Positions 33,327 through 41,613 of a DNA stretch of 64,000 bases are shown piece by piece (the first letter of the stretch is position 1; each line of letters begins with the position of its first letter). The position numbers and the translations under genes were made by a program. The DNA is taken from IMG/VR virus record IMGVR_UViG_3300032334_002567, positions 124,001 through 188,000 of that record. One strand, 5' to 3'. The notes beneath the pieces are model-generated. The model worked only from the letters and a program-made list of their open reading frames with translations. It made no database searches and was not told the DNA's origin. The DNA comes from a virus.

Positions 33327-33660
33327 ACGGCCCTAAAGGGAGGCTTCGAAGGCCTTAATTTCGATAGCTGATTGCTTCGGCTATAAAACCTTTGCAACGA
33401 ATTAATCCTACGACAAAGGAATGGAAATCTATGGTTCCACCAGTTCATAGACGCTGTTGTGCTGCGCAAGCATAAAAAAGTGACGAAATCTCTTTAAAAA
33501 AACGGAAAGCCCAAAAGAGCAGACAATCTTTTAACCGTGATTCAAAAAAGGATAATTTCGTAAGTTTCATGATTTATCTTGAAACTTAGTTTTTAAAAAA
33601 GCCAAGTTTGCGAATCTACTTCTTTTTAAAGACCCAATATCTAATATTGGGTCTTTTTTT
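33327..33660 (+). ncRNA. candidate structured non-coding RNA of unknown class
   Basis: About 330 bases with no convincing protein frame on either strand, bounded by a promoter-like TATAAT and a terminator (AGACCCAATAT/ATATTGGGTCT plus T-run). Many helices can be drawn: AAGGCC with GGCCC, CCTTTG/CAAAGG, CTATG/CATAG, TGCT-GCGC-AGCA, a long-range ACGAAAT/ATTTCGT, and AAGTTTCA/TTGAAACTT. It lacks the conserved P4 sequence of RNase P RNA and has no tmRNA ends, SRP or 6S hallmarks that I can see. It may be a new phage RNA. Confidence 0.6.
33629..33660 (+). terminator. Rho-independent terminator of the candidate RNA
   Basis: Stem AGACCCAATAT/ATATTGGGTCT with a 3-base loop and seven following T residues. 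Confidence 0.9.
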
Positions 33661-33710
33661 GTTCCTTTTCTGTGTAAATATAGATAGGCTCTCAATAAAG
33701 GACAAAATGT

Positions 33711-34586
33711 ATGAATTTCAAAGACTGGATTTTACTAGAAGACAGCAAGTCTTTAGCTAAAGCTTACGTAGATTTATTGAAAGATGTCCCGCAGGATCCA
33801 ACCCATCATCCAGAGGGCAACGCTTTAGTACACATACAATTGGTAAGAAAAGCAGTGCCCAAAGCAATTGCTACGTTAAAAGTTCTAAAAAATAGAGAGC
33901 CATTCACACATATTCTTTCCGATATAAGTTTTGATGTCACACCTTTAGAGAAACAAATTCTTTATTTGGCTGCTTGGCTTCATGACATAGGTAAATCAAC
34001 TGCTACTACAGTTGGAGGCATTAATTTTAATTATCTCCGTCAAATGGATGTTATGTACCAAATGGATAGTGGGAAAATAAAATCAATTGGGCATGATGAG
34101 CCAAGGCACTATATGCCACAAATTAATAGGTTGAAGGACTTAGCGCCTGAATCAACCAAAGACCTATACATTAAGAATAAGGATCTTATAAATTTTTTAA
34201 TTGACCACCATATGGATTTGATGAATTCTGATGGTTTTTCTAATGCATTCGTTAAAGAACATTTTGTTGATGGCAAGGTAATTAATAGTCAAAAAATTAA
34301 ATTGTTATTGATCCTAATGTGGTCTGACAAGATGGGAAGAACTGAGGAGACAATACCGAAATCAATTAGAAACAATGAAGAAAGATTGGTTGCGTCATCA
34401 AATAGGTCTGTTGAACAAAGAAAAAAAGCCGAACTCGAACAGCAGAAGGCCAAGGCAAAAGATTTCAGCTCACCAGAACAAATGATCGATATGTTAACAA
34501 GAAGAGGCTTAACGCCACAGCAAATACAAATTGCTGTTCAGAATAAATTTCCAGGTTATCAACAAATTACTAAAGGAACAGAATGA
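33711..34586 (+). CDS. HD-domain hydrolase with capsid-targeting-like N-terminus
   Basis: 291 residues behind AAAGGA. It starts MNFKDWILLEDSK, matching the shared tag. HD-domain motifs are present: HPEGNALVHIQLV (first His), LAAWLHDIGKS (HD pair at about 92-93), FLIDHHMDLM and LMWSDKMGR. HD enzymes are metal-dependent phosphohydrolases or phosphodiesterases acting on nucleotides or RNA ends. The C-terminus is Gln/Lys-rich, with a short UBA-like helix set. It is ATGA-coupled to the PhoH gene. Confidence 0.85.
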   Translation: MNFKDWILLEDSKSLAKAYVDLLKDVPQDPTHHPEGNALVHIQLVRKAVPKAIATLKVLKNREPFTHILSDISFDVTPLEKQILYLAAWLHDIGKSTATTVGGINFNYLRQMDVMYQMDSGKIKSIGHDEPRHYMPQINRLKDLAPESTKDLYIKNKDLINFLIDHHMDLMNSDGFSNAFVKEHFVDGKVINSQKIKLLLILMWSDKMGRTEETIPKSIRNNEERLVASSNRSVEQRKKAELEQQKAKAKDFSSPEQMIDMLTRRGLTPQQIQIAVQNKFPGYQQITKGTE

Positions 34587-35287
34587 GAAAAAAGCAAAGA
34601 CACAATAGATCTAAACAAAGAACTGAGGTTAAGCAAGAGCAGCCTCTAAAAAAGCAGCCACAGACTTTCCATTTTGAATTTTTTAACCAAGCACAAAAAC
34701 TTGCTTGGAGTATGTTTGATCAATACGATGTACTTTTTTTATTGGGCCCAGCTGGGGTTGGCAAGACTCAACTGGCCTGTGCATTCAGTATAAGTGAGGT
34801 TCTTGCTAAGAAAAAAGAAAGAATAATTTTGACTAGGCCGATAGTAGAAGCAGGGGAATCTTTGGGTTATCTTCCTGGTTCTTTTGAGGAAAAAGTAAGT
34901 CCTTACATGATGCCTATGTACGACTGTATAGACAGGTGTTTGGGAAAAGATGGTCCACAAAGAGAAATTATAAATAAATCAATTGAAGTTGCACCACTGG
35001 CTTACCTCAGAGGAAGAACTTTTCACAATTCTATTTGTATATTTGATGAGGCGCAAAATGCAACTTTATCACAAATTAAACTCTTTATAACCAGATTTGG
35101 CAAGAACAGTAAGGTAATTATTACTGGGGATCCCAACCAAAGTGATATTCCTGAGAGGCAACAAGGATTAATGCATGTGGTCAAAAAGCTAGAGACTTTA
35201 AATGGAGTTGGAGTCGTTTACTTTAAATCTAGTTCAATAGTTAGACATCCTTTAATAGCTTCTATTTTGGAAAAGCTAGAAGGGTAA
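34583..35287 (+). CDS. phoH: PhoH-like ATPase
   Basis: 234 residues. Walker A GPAGVGKT is at 55-62 and Walker B is ICIFDEAQNAT. Family blocks include ILTRPIVEAGESLGYLPG, AYLRGRTFHNS and KVIITGDPNQSDIP. The N-terminal 30 residues are a basic extension. PhoH proteins are RNA-linked ATPases or helicases widespread in phages. ATGA overlap couples it to the HD hydrolase, suggesting a shared RNA-processing role. Confidence 0.93.
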   Translation: MRKKQRHNRSKQRTEVKQEQPLKKQPQTFHFEFFNQAQKLAWSMFDQYDVLFLLGPAGVGKTQLACAFSISEVLAKKKERIILTRPIVEAGESLGYLPGSFEEKVSPYMMPMYDCIDRCLGKDGPQREIINKSIEVAPLAYLRGRTFHNSICIFDEAQNATLSQIKLFITRFGKNSKVIITGDPNQSDIPERQQGLMHVVKKLETLNGVGVVYFKSSSIVRHPLIASILEKLEG

Positions 35288-35288
35288 A

Positions 35289-37088
35289 ATGTCTAGTAGT
35301 CTTGTAACAGAATTAGATGATTTGATATTATTTGACTCGCCTTCAGTTAGCGGTCAAATAATATTGAATGAACCTGTCTACTTACAAGACCCAATTACAT
35401 TAGAAACAACGGAGTTTCTTCTCACAGAAACAGGCGAAATAATTGCTGGAGTAGAAGATAACATTCTGCTCACTGCTACAAGTAGTTCTGAAGCTTTTGG
35501 CAATCTTGTAGTGCAATCCAATACAGCTCTTGTTTACTTAGAAGGAGTGCCTTCTCAACAAAGTTTTGGATCACAAAAACTCAAAACAAGTGTTTCTTTA
35601 AGCGGCATAGAATCTGGAGAAGCTCTTGGAGATGTTGTAGTTAATTACATATCTTTTGAGCAAGATATTTTATGGAATGTTTCTGCAAATGTTCTGATAT
35701 CATCAAACTTTAATTGGAATGTTGGTCAAGGAGTTCTGAGATGGTATAGAGTACAAGGTTGTTGCAAGTGGCCAACCGCAATTGGATCAGGCTCTTTGTC
35801 TGAGCCTTTTCCTGGTGGTTGTGATATTATAGGTCTTCAGACAGATGACCAAAAATGTGTAGGAGGACTGGGAAAGCAGCAATTTATACAAAACATACTT
35901 GCAAGAAGCCTTAGTGAAGTTTGTGTGATCTTAAAAGAAAGCGGAATGAAGTGGCAAATTTGTAGTATTAAGGTCTTTAGCAAGCCCGCAGATCCAACAC
36001 TCGTCACCGATGAATGCAATACGCTCACATCGGTGCCTTTTGCAGACTTGCCAGAATGTATTGAGATTGCTCTTAAGGATGACTTATTGGTTAAAACCAA
36101 AATGGGCGTTTCAATATATGAATCCACGGCAGGTCAAATTTATCAATACGTTGGTGGTTTAGATGAACTTGGAGAACTACAGGTTTCTGACACTGTTGGT
36201 GGTGAAGCTGTAATAAATACAGATTTTGAAATACCAAGTAAGGCAGAATATCACTATATTGCTATTTCAAACATGGAGTTTGGACTAGCAGGACTAAACG
36301 CACAAGAATATATTGAAGATCAAATTATATCAGCATCTATAAGATCTGTAAATACAACAGGTGGATCTGCTGCGGTGACTTCTGATTGGTCTAGAGATTT
36401 GTCGGTATCTATGTATTCAAAGGTCACAGTCGAAAAATTAGATGCCATACTATCTTCTAAATCACTTCCTGAGCTTGTGCCTGTCACACCCACAGTTAGA
36501 ACATTCTGTGGTTCTTGCACGGCTATGCCTTCAATACTTTATACTTATCACAACTTGTCCGATATAGGTGTTTTATCTACCTTCTTAGTTGGAAATAAGC
36601 TAACTCTGCCTACTTATTTGACAATGCACTATAGTAAGAACTTATCCTCATGGTCCGCTAATCAGCATTTAGTGGGTCTTGGAATGGTCAATAAAGAAAG
36701 ATGGAACATCGTTTTAACTTGGTCTTGCACAAATAAGGAAGCTGACTTCGTTACAAATCCATTTTGGAAATTTGCCTTGCTCTTATCGAAGACTGATCTT
36801 GTTACCGGGGTGACTTTGGATTCAAGAATTTGTATCACTTTTTCTTCTTCTATATTATGTGAAAAAATTAATAATATGAGTATAGATTTTCCATTCACTT
36901 TAAACACAGTTACCAAGAATGTATTTGATAAATTTAAGAGTGTTTCTAGTGAGATAATTCTATATGATGAAATTGGTTTATTTAAACCTTCTAAATGGCG
37001 AGCAAAGCCAAGTCTTAAGTTTAGGCTCTCTAAAAATTCAAATCTAACTGCTACCAATAGAAAAGATATTTCTTCTATTTTTGGATAG
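35289..37088 (+). CDS. large beta-rich virion-like protein
   Basis: 599 residues. The N-terminus is rich in Leu/Glu/Thr (FDSPSVSGQIILNEPVYLQD), with short repeats of the type SEAFGNLVVQS and GEALGDVVVNY. A Gly/Cys-rich middle (VQGCCKWPTAIGSG; GGCDIIGLQTDD) and a long beta-rich rest follow. No catalytic motif is seen. Size and composition suit a tail, fibre or baseplate protein, but no family is recognised. Confidence 0.68.
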   Translation: MSSSLVTELDDLILFDSPSVSGQIILNEPVYLQDPITLETTEFLLTETGEIIAGVEDNILLTATSSSEAFGNLVVQSNTALVYLEGVPSQQSFGSQKLKTSVSLSGIESGEALGDVVVNYISFEQDILWNVSANVLISSNFNWNVGQGVLRWYRVQGCCKWPTAIGSGSLSEPFPGGCDIIGLQTDDQKCVGGLGKQQFIQNILARSLSEVCVILKESGMKWQICSIKVFSKPADPTLVTDECNTLTSVPFADLPECIEIALKDDLLVKTKMGVSIYESTAGQIYQYVGGLDELGELQVSDTVGGEAVINTDFEIPSKAEYHYIAISNMEFGLAGLNAQEYIEDQIISASIRSVNTTGGSAAVTSDWSRDLSVSMYSKVTVEKLDAILSSKSLPELVPVTPTVRTFCGSCTAMPSILYTYHNLSDIGVLSTFLVGNKLTLPTYLTMHYSKNLSSWSANQHLVGLGMVNKERWNIVLTWSCTNKEADFVTNPFWKFALLLSKTDLVTGVTLDSRICITFSSSILCEKINNMSIDFPFTLNTVTKNVFDKFKSVSSEIILYDEIGLFKPSKWRAKPSLKFRLSKNSNLTATNRKDISSIFG

Positions 37089-37117
37089 TTTTTAATAGTT
37101 CTTTTCTATAATAGAAT

Positions 37118-37402
37118 ATGGAAACCCAGCTTGATAAAAACATGAATATTATTTACATTTTATTTGCTTCAAATTTAGTTTTAATTATAATTAATCTAGT
37201 TCTTACTTTTTACATGGGCGCATTTTTAGTTAGATTCCGAAGGGATTTAACTGAATTAATCTCTAGTTTATTAGAAATCAACATAGAACCTCCAGATCAG
37301 AAACAACCAGTTGAAGAATACCCTAAAACTTGGGATCAGAAGTACGAAGAAGAAATACAAGAAGCGTCTCGTCGGTTGGCACAGCAACAAGGCGATTTTT
37401 AA
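37118..37402 (+). CDS. small membrane-anchored protein
   Basis: 94 residues. An N-terminal membrane segment (MNIIYILFASNLVLIIINLV, then LTFYMGAFLV) is followed by a charged cytoplasmic helix (RRDLTELISSLLEI) and an acidic tail. It overlaps the amidoligase gene by one base. Unknown. Confidence 0.66.
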   Translation: METQLDKNMNIIYILFASNLVLIIINLVLTFYMGAFLVRFRRDLTELISSLLEINIEPPDQKQPVEEYPKTWDQKYEEEIQEASRRLAQQQGDF

Positions 37403-38346
37403 TGAATGAAAAAGTTAATGTAGCTTACAAAAAATTTGATATTGAAAGAAATTTTGGCGTAGAGTTAGAAATGGGTAGTTTTATTCCCAAGAATAAAATA
37501 AAAAATTTGATTAAGGTAGCTTCAAAAGTTCCCGTTGAGGTTACAAAATATCAATTAAGCTCAAACAATAATTTTTGGCATGTCAAAGATGATGCTACTT
37601 GCGGCATTCTAGGTAGGAGAGGTCCCAAGGGAGTAGAGGTTGCATCTTATGTTGCCCAAGGTAGCAAGGACATCAATCACATAGCAGGTATAGCTAGTTT
37701 TTTATACGATGCTGGATGTAGGTCAAATCAAAATTGTGGCACACACATTCATGCTGATGTTAAAGATCTAGATATAAAAGCCATTGGCACAATATTATCT
37801 TATTGGCTTAAGATTGAGACTTGGATAGAAAATTCACTACCCAGCTCCAGAATAAATAATAAATACTGTAGAAGATTGTCAGGCACTATAGGCCTTGATC
37901 GTGATAAAAAAAGAAAACCAGAAGATGTTTTTTCTTTTCTTGCACCATCCAATTTGAATGTTTATGAGAACGAAGAGAGAAGGGTCTCTTTGAATTTAGT
38001 AAATTATATGCGTTCTATAGTCGGCATTGCAAAAAGAAAAACTATAGAACTTAGATATCCTGAAGGCACACTAGATTCAAGGGACATAAAATCATGGATC
38101 TATTTATTTTTAACTTTTATAGAAAACTGTAAAGATAAAGATATTCCTGACAATTTATTGGATTGTGAGTCAATTGATGAGGTTCTTTGTTTTTTAGGCT
38201 TAGGCCATACCCCAGAAACTTTTTTTATTTTTTCAAGTGATTTACATGATACAAGAATTTGGTTCTTACAGAGATTAATCAGATATGGAGGTAAAAAACA
38301 CAAGGAACAAGCAGAAAAAAAGCTTGAATTTTTAACAAAAAATTAG
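37402..38346 (+). CDS. putative amidoligase (glutamine-synthetase-like fold)
   Basis: 314 residues from the ATG at 37402. The phage amidoligase-2 pattern is visible: NFGVELEMGSF at the start, FWHVKDDATCG, GVEVASYVAQG, the His-rich NQNCGTHIHADVKDL and the later KRKTIELRYPEGTLDSRD. These enzymes are thought to use ATP to join amino groups to carboxylates, for example in cell wall or tail peptides. No gamma-glutamyl cyclotransferase partner is next to it, although such pairs are common. Substrate unknown. Confidence 0.82.
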   Translation: MNEKVNVAYKKFDIERNFGVELEMGSFIPKNKIKNLIKVASKVPVEVTKYQLSSNNNFWHVKDDATCGILGRRGPKGVEVASYVAQGSKDINHIAGIASFLYDAGCRSNQNCGTHIHADVKDLDIKAIGTILSYWLKIETWIENSLPSSRINNKYCRRLSGTIGLDRDKKRKPEDVFSFLAPSNLNVYENEERRVSLNLVNYMRSIVGIAKRKTIELRYPEGTLDSRDIKSWIYLFLTFIENCKDKDIPDNLLDCESIDEVLCFLGLGHTPETFFIFSSDLHDTRIWFLQRLIRYGGKKHKEQAEKKLEFLTKN

Positions 38347-38411
38347 AGTTTAAAACGATAAATACATTAACTAAATTTTAACTATTTAACTAACTATAAG
38401 GAATTTTAACT

Positions 38412-38702
38412 ATGACTGAAGAACTTAAAAAACAACTAATTTTATCTAATCTAGAATTTGCAAATAGAGTAGCATTGAGTAAAAAGAGATTTTTATCGCA
38501 TATACATTATGAGGATCTTCAATCCGCTGCTTATTTTGGATTAGTGCAAGCAGCAAATAAATATGACTTTAAAAAAAATGACTGTTTTCAGGCGTTCGCA
38601 TTCTGTAGAATAAAGGGTGCAGTGCAAGATTACTTACGAGAAATCAATTGGGGCTCTAGAAGAAATCCTATACACATGGAAAGCTTGCAAAACTTAATTT
38701 GA
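38412..38702 (+). CDS. sigma-70-like factor consisting of region 2 only
   Basis: 96 residues. The order and residues follow sigma region 2 of the FliA/WhiG group: LILSNLEFANRVA, HYEDLQSAAYFGLVQAANKY (2.1-2.2) and FQAFAFCRIKGAVQDYLREI (2.3-2.4). The protein stops right after INWGSRRNP, so regions 3 and 4 are absent. A minimal sigma can direct polymerase to promoters with only a -10 box, as T4 gp55 does for late promoters. TATATAAT boxes in this window are candidate targets; that link is inference. Confidence 0.8.
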   Translation: MTEELKKQLILSNLEFANRVALSKKRFLSHIHYEDLQSAAYFGLVQAANKYDFKKNDCFQAFAFCRIKGAVQDYLREINWGSRRNPIHMESLQNLI

Positions 38703-38709
38703 GGATATT

Positions 38710-39624
38710 ATGTTCAAAATTACATTTTTAATATTTTGTTTTATTGTCAGTTCTTCTTTTTTATTTGCTGACGATTTGATATTTCCAGCAGATGTTCCTG
38801 TAACGACTGCGGAAACTTCTGATCCTGAATTACGTTCTTTAGAGTGGAATAGATACGTCAATAAAAACTTTGTAATTTTGAGCATAGATGACTCTCAAGG
38901 CCTCTGGCTTTGTAAAAATGTACCAAATTTGAATGAATGGTGCGTTTCAAGATGGGGATTCACACCAAAAAAATTATCAAAAGAATGCAGGATATTTTGT
39001 GTCCCAAACAATTCTCTTCTTAAAAAGTTATTTGGTTTAGATTCGCCAAAGGTAGAAATAAGAAAAGACAAAGATGGCAAGACGGAGATAATGGCCATGT
39101 GGTTTGTTTTAGATGAAACACGAACCACTCCTTTTTTGCCGCAGTCTCTTACGAGGGTGGGTTTTTCTGATTTTTCAGAGCAGAGTAGCTATGTCATACC
39201 TTTCTGGTTTTTAAGATCAGCGGAACTTATAAATTCTTCCTCTAAAAGCAGTTTTAAAAATGCAGCAGAAGTTTTTGAAAAGAATGAATATAAAAATGTT
39301 TCGCTTCTTAGTTGCAAAGAATTACTTAGCACCGATATTAAAGGGTATCAAGCTATGCCGAGCAGCAAGAAAGATTGTTTTGATTCACAATCTATTGTTC
39401 TTTGCATGATGCTGAGAAAAGAATTTGGTGAATCTAAACTTCACTATTTTTTAAGTCTTTTGCAAAGTAAAGATCTCTCTTTAGCTCTAAAGGATTCTTA
39501 TGGCTATGAAAATTTAGAAGATTTTGAAAAAAAGTACTTAATGTATTATAGAGATTTTTCAAAAGACTTATTTCAAGATAAAGTTCCCAATTCATATTTC
39601 GAAGTTAAAAGTGTCAAGAATTAA
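38710..39624 (+). CDS. exported protein, degenerate gluzincin (peptidase MA)-like
   Basis: 304 residues. A clear signal peptide ends near FLFADD (residues 1-20: MFKITFLIFCFIVSSSFLFA). The C-terminal part (QSIVLCMMLRKEFGESKLHY; SYGYENLEDFEKKYLMYYRD) is like the helical end of peptidase MA gluzincins. The HExxH site expected earlier is replaced (FLRSAELINSS). It may therefore be an inactive periplasmic binding version. It overlaps nothing and has a weak ribosome binding site (GAGG). Confidence 0.68.
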   Translation: MFKITFLIFCFIVSSSFLFADDLIFPADVPVTTAETSDPELRSLEWNRYVNKNFVILSIDDSQGLWLCKNVPNLNEWCVSRWGFTPKKLSKECRIFCVPNNSLLKKLFGLDSPKVEIRKDKDGKTEIMAMWFVLDETRTTPFLPQSLTRVGFSDFSEQSSYVIPFWFLRSAELINSSSKSSFKNAAEVFEKNEYKNVSLLSCKELLSTDIKGYQAMPSSKKDCFDSQSIVLCMMLRKEFGESKLHYFLSLLQSKDLSLALKDSYGYENLEDFEKKYLMYYRDFSKDLFQDKVPNSYFEVKSVKN

Positions 39625-39635
39625 AAGGAGATTTT

Positions 39636-39887
39636 ATGTTTCACTTATTGGGTTGGATAATATTTGGTTTAATAGTTGGTTTAGTAGCAAAATACACACA
39701 TCCCGGCGAAGAATCACTTGGTTTTGCATCGACGCTCTTAGTTGGCATTGCTGGTTCTTTTTTAGGTGGATTTATAAACTATTTATTGTCGAGTGGAGAT
39801 GTCGTAAGACCGGCTGGTTTTTTGATGTCAATTATTGGTGGGGTGATTTTTTGTGCCCTATGGCGTTATTATAAATTACATAACTAA
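39636..39887 (+). CDS. GlsB/YeaQ/YmgE-family small membrane protein
   Basis: 83 residues behind AAAGGAG. Three membrane segments carry the family pattern: LLGWIIFGLIVGLVAKYTHP, ASTLLVGIAGSFLGGFINYL and GFLMSIIGGVIFCALWRYYK. This transglycosylase-associated family is induced by stress in bacteria; its function is unclear. In a phage it may stabilise the inner membrane or affect lysis timing. Confidence 0.88.
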   Translation: MFHLLGWIIFGLIVGLVAKYTHPGEESLGFASTLLVGIAGSFLGGFINYLLSSGDVVRPAGFLMSIIGGVIFCALWRYYKLHN

Positions 39888-39889
39888 AA

Positions 39890-40108
39890 ATGATATCAAA
39901 AAGTATAGTTAAAAGTTTAAAGGAAAGATATTATACACTTCATCCTTTAATTTTCCATAGATCTGTCGAGAGAGCAAAAAATGATGTTGAACTATTTGAC
40001 ATACTTGATTGCGTCCCGAGACTTTTTCCTATAGTTTGGTGTGATACCGAAAGAAAATGGGTAACATCACAGGACATCTACCAAACAGAACAAGAATTTT
40101 CTAAATGA
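39890..40108 (+). CDS. small hypothetical protein
   Basis: 72 residues, coupled to the next gene by ATGA. Helical start (SKSIVKSLKERYYTLHPLIF), then DCVPRLFPIVWCDTERKWV. Not recognised. Confidence 0.62.
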   Translation: MISKSIVKSLKERYYTLHPLIFHRSVERAKNDVELFDILDCVPRLFPIVWCDTERKWVTSQDIYQTEQEFSK

Positions 40109-40674
40109 ATATTATAGATGAGTATCTACTTAGACATGGATTGTCTTTTCCTATTGTTCGTCATTCTGATGGAGTAGTTATTTTGAGAGAGTTGGGAACT
40201 CAAAAGCTTTTTGTCCTTTCAACAAAATGGATTACAAATAACCACCATCCGGGTCATCATTTAATTGAATTGAGACATACTTCTTGCTCTGCTTCTAAGC
40301 AAAGTTTATCAAATCTTTTTGAGTGTCGATTTTCTTATGAAAAAAATTGGTCTGAATATGAGGATTTCTTTTTTAGCTGGACAAGAAATATGAACTTCAC
40401 TCCAGTCTTAGAAAGAAAAAACGTTATTATTTCTGCGTGGGAAATTTTTGTTTGTTGTTATGAGTTTTGGTTTTTAAATGGTTCTGATTTTTTCAAAAAA
40501 AAACTATTTGACACCCTAGACCCAGAACAAAGTTTAGAAGATAGGTTTTTTTCTTGCGAATATTTTTTTAATCAAAAAGAGTTCAAAGCTTCTGAGCTTT
40601 CAAAAATTTGGGAAGACAAATTTCTGAGTGAAACAAATAATTATTTAGATTGGTTTAAGTCCTTGAATAAGTAG
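40105..40674 (+). CDS. hypothetical protein
   Basis: 189 residues, rich in Phe, Trp and Ser/Cys (FFFSWTRNMNF; EIFVCCYEFWFL). No recognised domain. It is part of the tight run 39890-42656 and sits next to the paralogue of the 15182 protein, which suggests a related role. Confidence 0.68.
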   Translation: MNIIDEYLLRHGLSFPIVRHSDGVVILRELGTQKLFVLSTKWITNNHHPGHHLIELRHTSCSASKQSLSNLFECRFSYEKNWSEYEDFFFSWTRNMNFTPVLERKNVIISAWEIFVCCYEFWFLNGSDFFKKKLFDTLDPEQSLEDRFFSCEYFFNQKEFKASELSKIWEDKFLSETNNYLDWFKSLNK

Positions 40675-40678
40675 AATT

Positions 40679-41323
40679 ATGAAATCTAGTTCCATAAAAG
40701 AGCTAAAACAATATTATGGTGTGCCACCCATCGGCAGCTTTGCTTTAGAGGCAGAGTTTCCGTCACTCGTAAAATGGGATCATTGTCGGGAGCAGTTTGC
40801 TGTAAAGTTCACAGAAAAATTAAAAGGATTCTTTTTCTCTCATGCGGCAAATAAGGGCGAATCTGTCTGTGAATTTTTTCACACCTTTGAAGATATTGTT
40901 TTTGATGTTTATGAAAAGAAAAGAAAAAAAACACAATTTATCAAAACAAATAATCCAAGTGTTTTATGGGTTCAACCTTCAAAGTTTTGGAAAAAATGTA
41001 GAATTAAACGTTCTTTGTTGACAATACTTCTAAGGTCTGGTGCCAACTATTGCATAGATAAAAAGAACTTTGATGATTGTTTATTTTTTAGTGACTACAA
41101 AGAAAATCAGTATATTAGGAATACAAAAAATGCTATAATGCGTTTTATGTTTGGTTTTACTGAGTTTGTTGGTAAAATGCCTGTTACGAGTGTTTCTATA
41201 GAAAAACATGGTTGGTTCGAAGAATTTAAAAATTGTGACCAAAAAAAAGTTTGTGAGTTGTTGCGTTTTCCTGAAAAAGAGCCAAAGCAGAAAATTTTTG
41301 GGGTAAATTGTTTGTGGAACTAA
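40679..41323 (+). CDS. hypothetical protein, paralogue of the protein at 15182
   Basis: 214 residues. Shared core with the 15182 protein: LWVQPSKFWKKCRIKRSLLT, ILLRSGANY, AIMRFMFGFTEFVGK, then HGWFEEF against KGWLDQF. The N-terminal 80 residues differ more (FFFSHAANKGESVCEFFHTF against FFFSHYSNRGHCVAAFMEKI is still alignable). Two diverged copies imply a useful phage-specific fold. Function unknown. Confidence 0.72.
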   Translation: MKSSSIKELKQYYGVPPIGSFALEAEFPSLVKWDHCREQFAVKFTEKLKGFFFSHAANKGESVCEFFHTFEDIVFDVYEKKRKKTQFIKTNNPSVLWVQPSKFWKKCRIKRSLLTILLRSGANYCIDKKNFDDCLFFSDYKENQYIRNTKNAIMRFMFGFTEFVGKMPVTSVSIEKHGWFEEFKNCDQKKVCELLRFPEKEPKQKIFGVNCLWN

Positions 41324-41613
41324 AATCTTTTGACGAATCATCTTTTTTGACAGATCAAGAAGGCGGTATCTTGGTTTTGCTGCAATTTTGGTCATCTTGG
41401 TGTGGCCCATGTTTTGATGTAAAACATTTAGAAGAGTTTCAAGAAGAGAACCCTTCAATAAAGGTGTACAGGGTCAACACAGAAGAGAACCAAACCTTTT
41501 GTAAAAGTTATTCTATAGTTGTTCTTCCAACTTATCTTTTCTTGAAGAACTCTAAAGAATTAGCTAGATTTGTTGGACTTCAAACAAAGGATTCTCTAAA
41601 GGGTGCATTGTAA
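41314..41613 (+). CDS. thioredoxin-like protein
   Basis: 99 residues if it starts at the GTG at 41314 (a TTG two codons upstream is the alternative), overlapping the previous gene. It has the thioredoxin fold with active site WCGPC (SSWCGPCFDVKHLEEF) and the cis-Pro loop (VVLPTYLFLK). It should be a cytoplasmic dithiol-disulfide reductase. Phage thioredoxins can serve ribonucleotide reductase or act as polymerase processivity partners. Confidence 0.9.
   Translation: MELKSFDESSFLTDQEGGILVLLQFWSSWCGPCFDVKHLEEFQEENPSIKVYRVNTEENQTFCKSYSIVVLPTYLFLKNSKELARFVGLQTKDSLKGAL

Noticed and set aside
33327-33660. RNase P RNA or second tmRNA
   Set aside because: The region lacks the conserved P4 GAGGAAAGUC-type sequence of RNase P RNA. 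It also has no tRNA-like ends or tag frame of a tmRNA.
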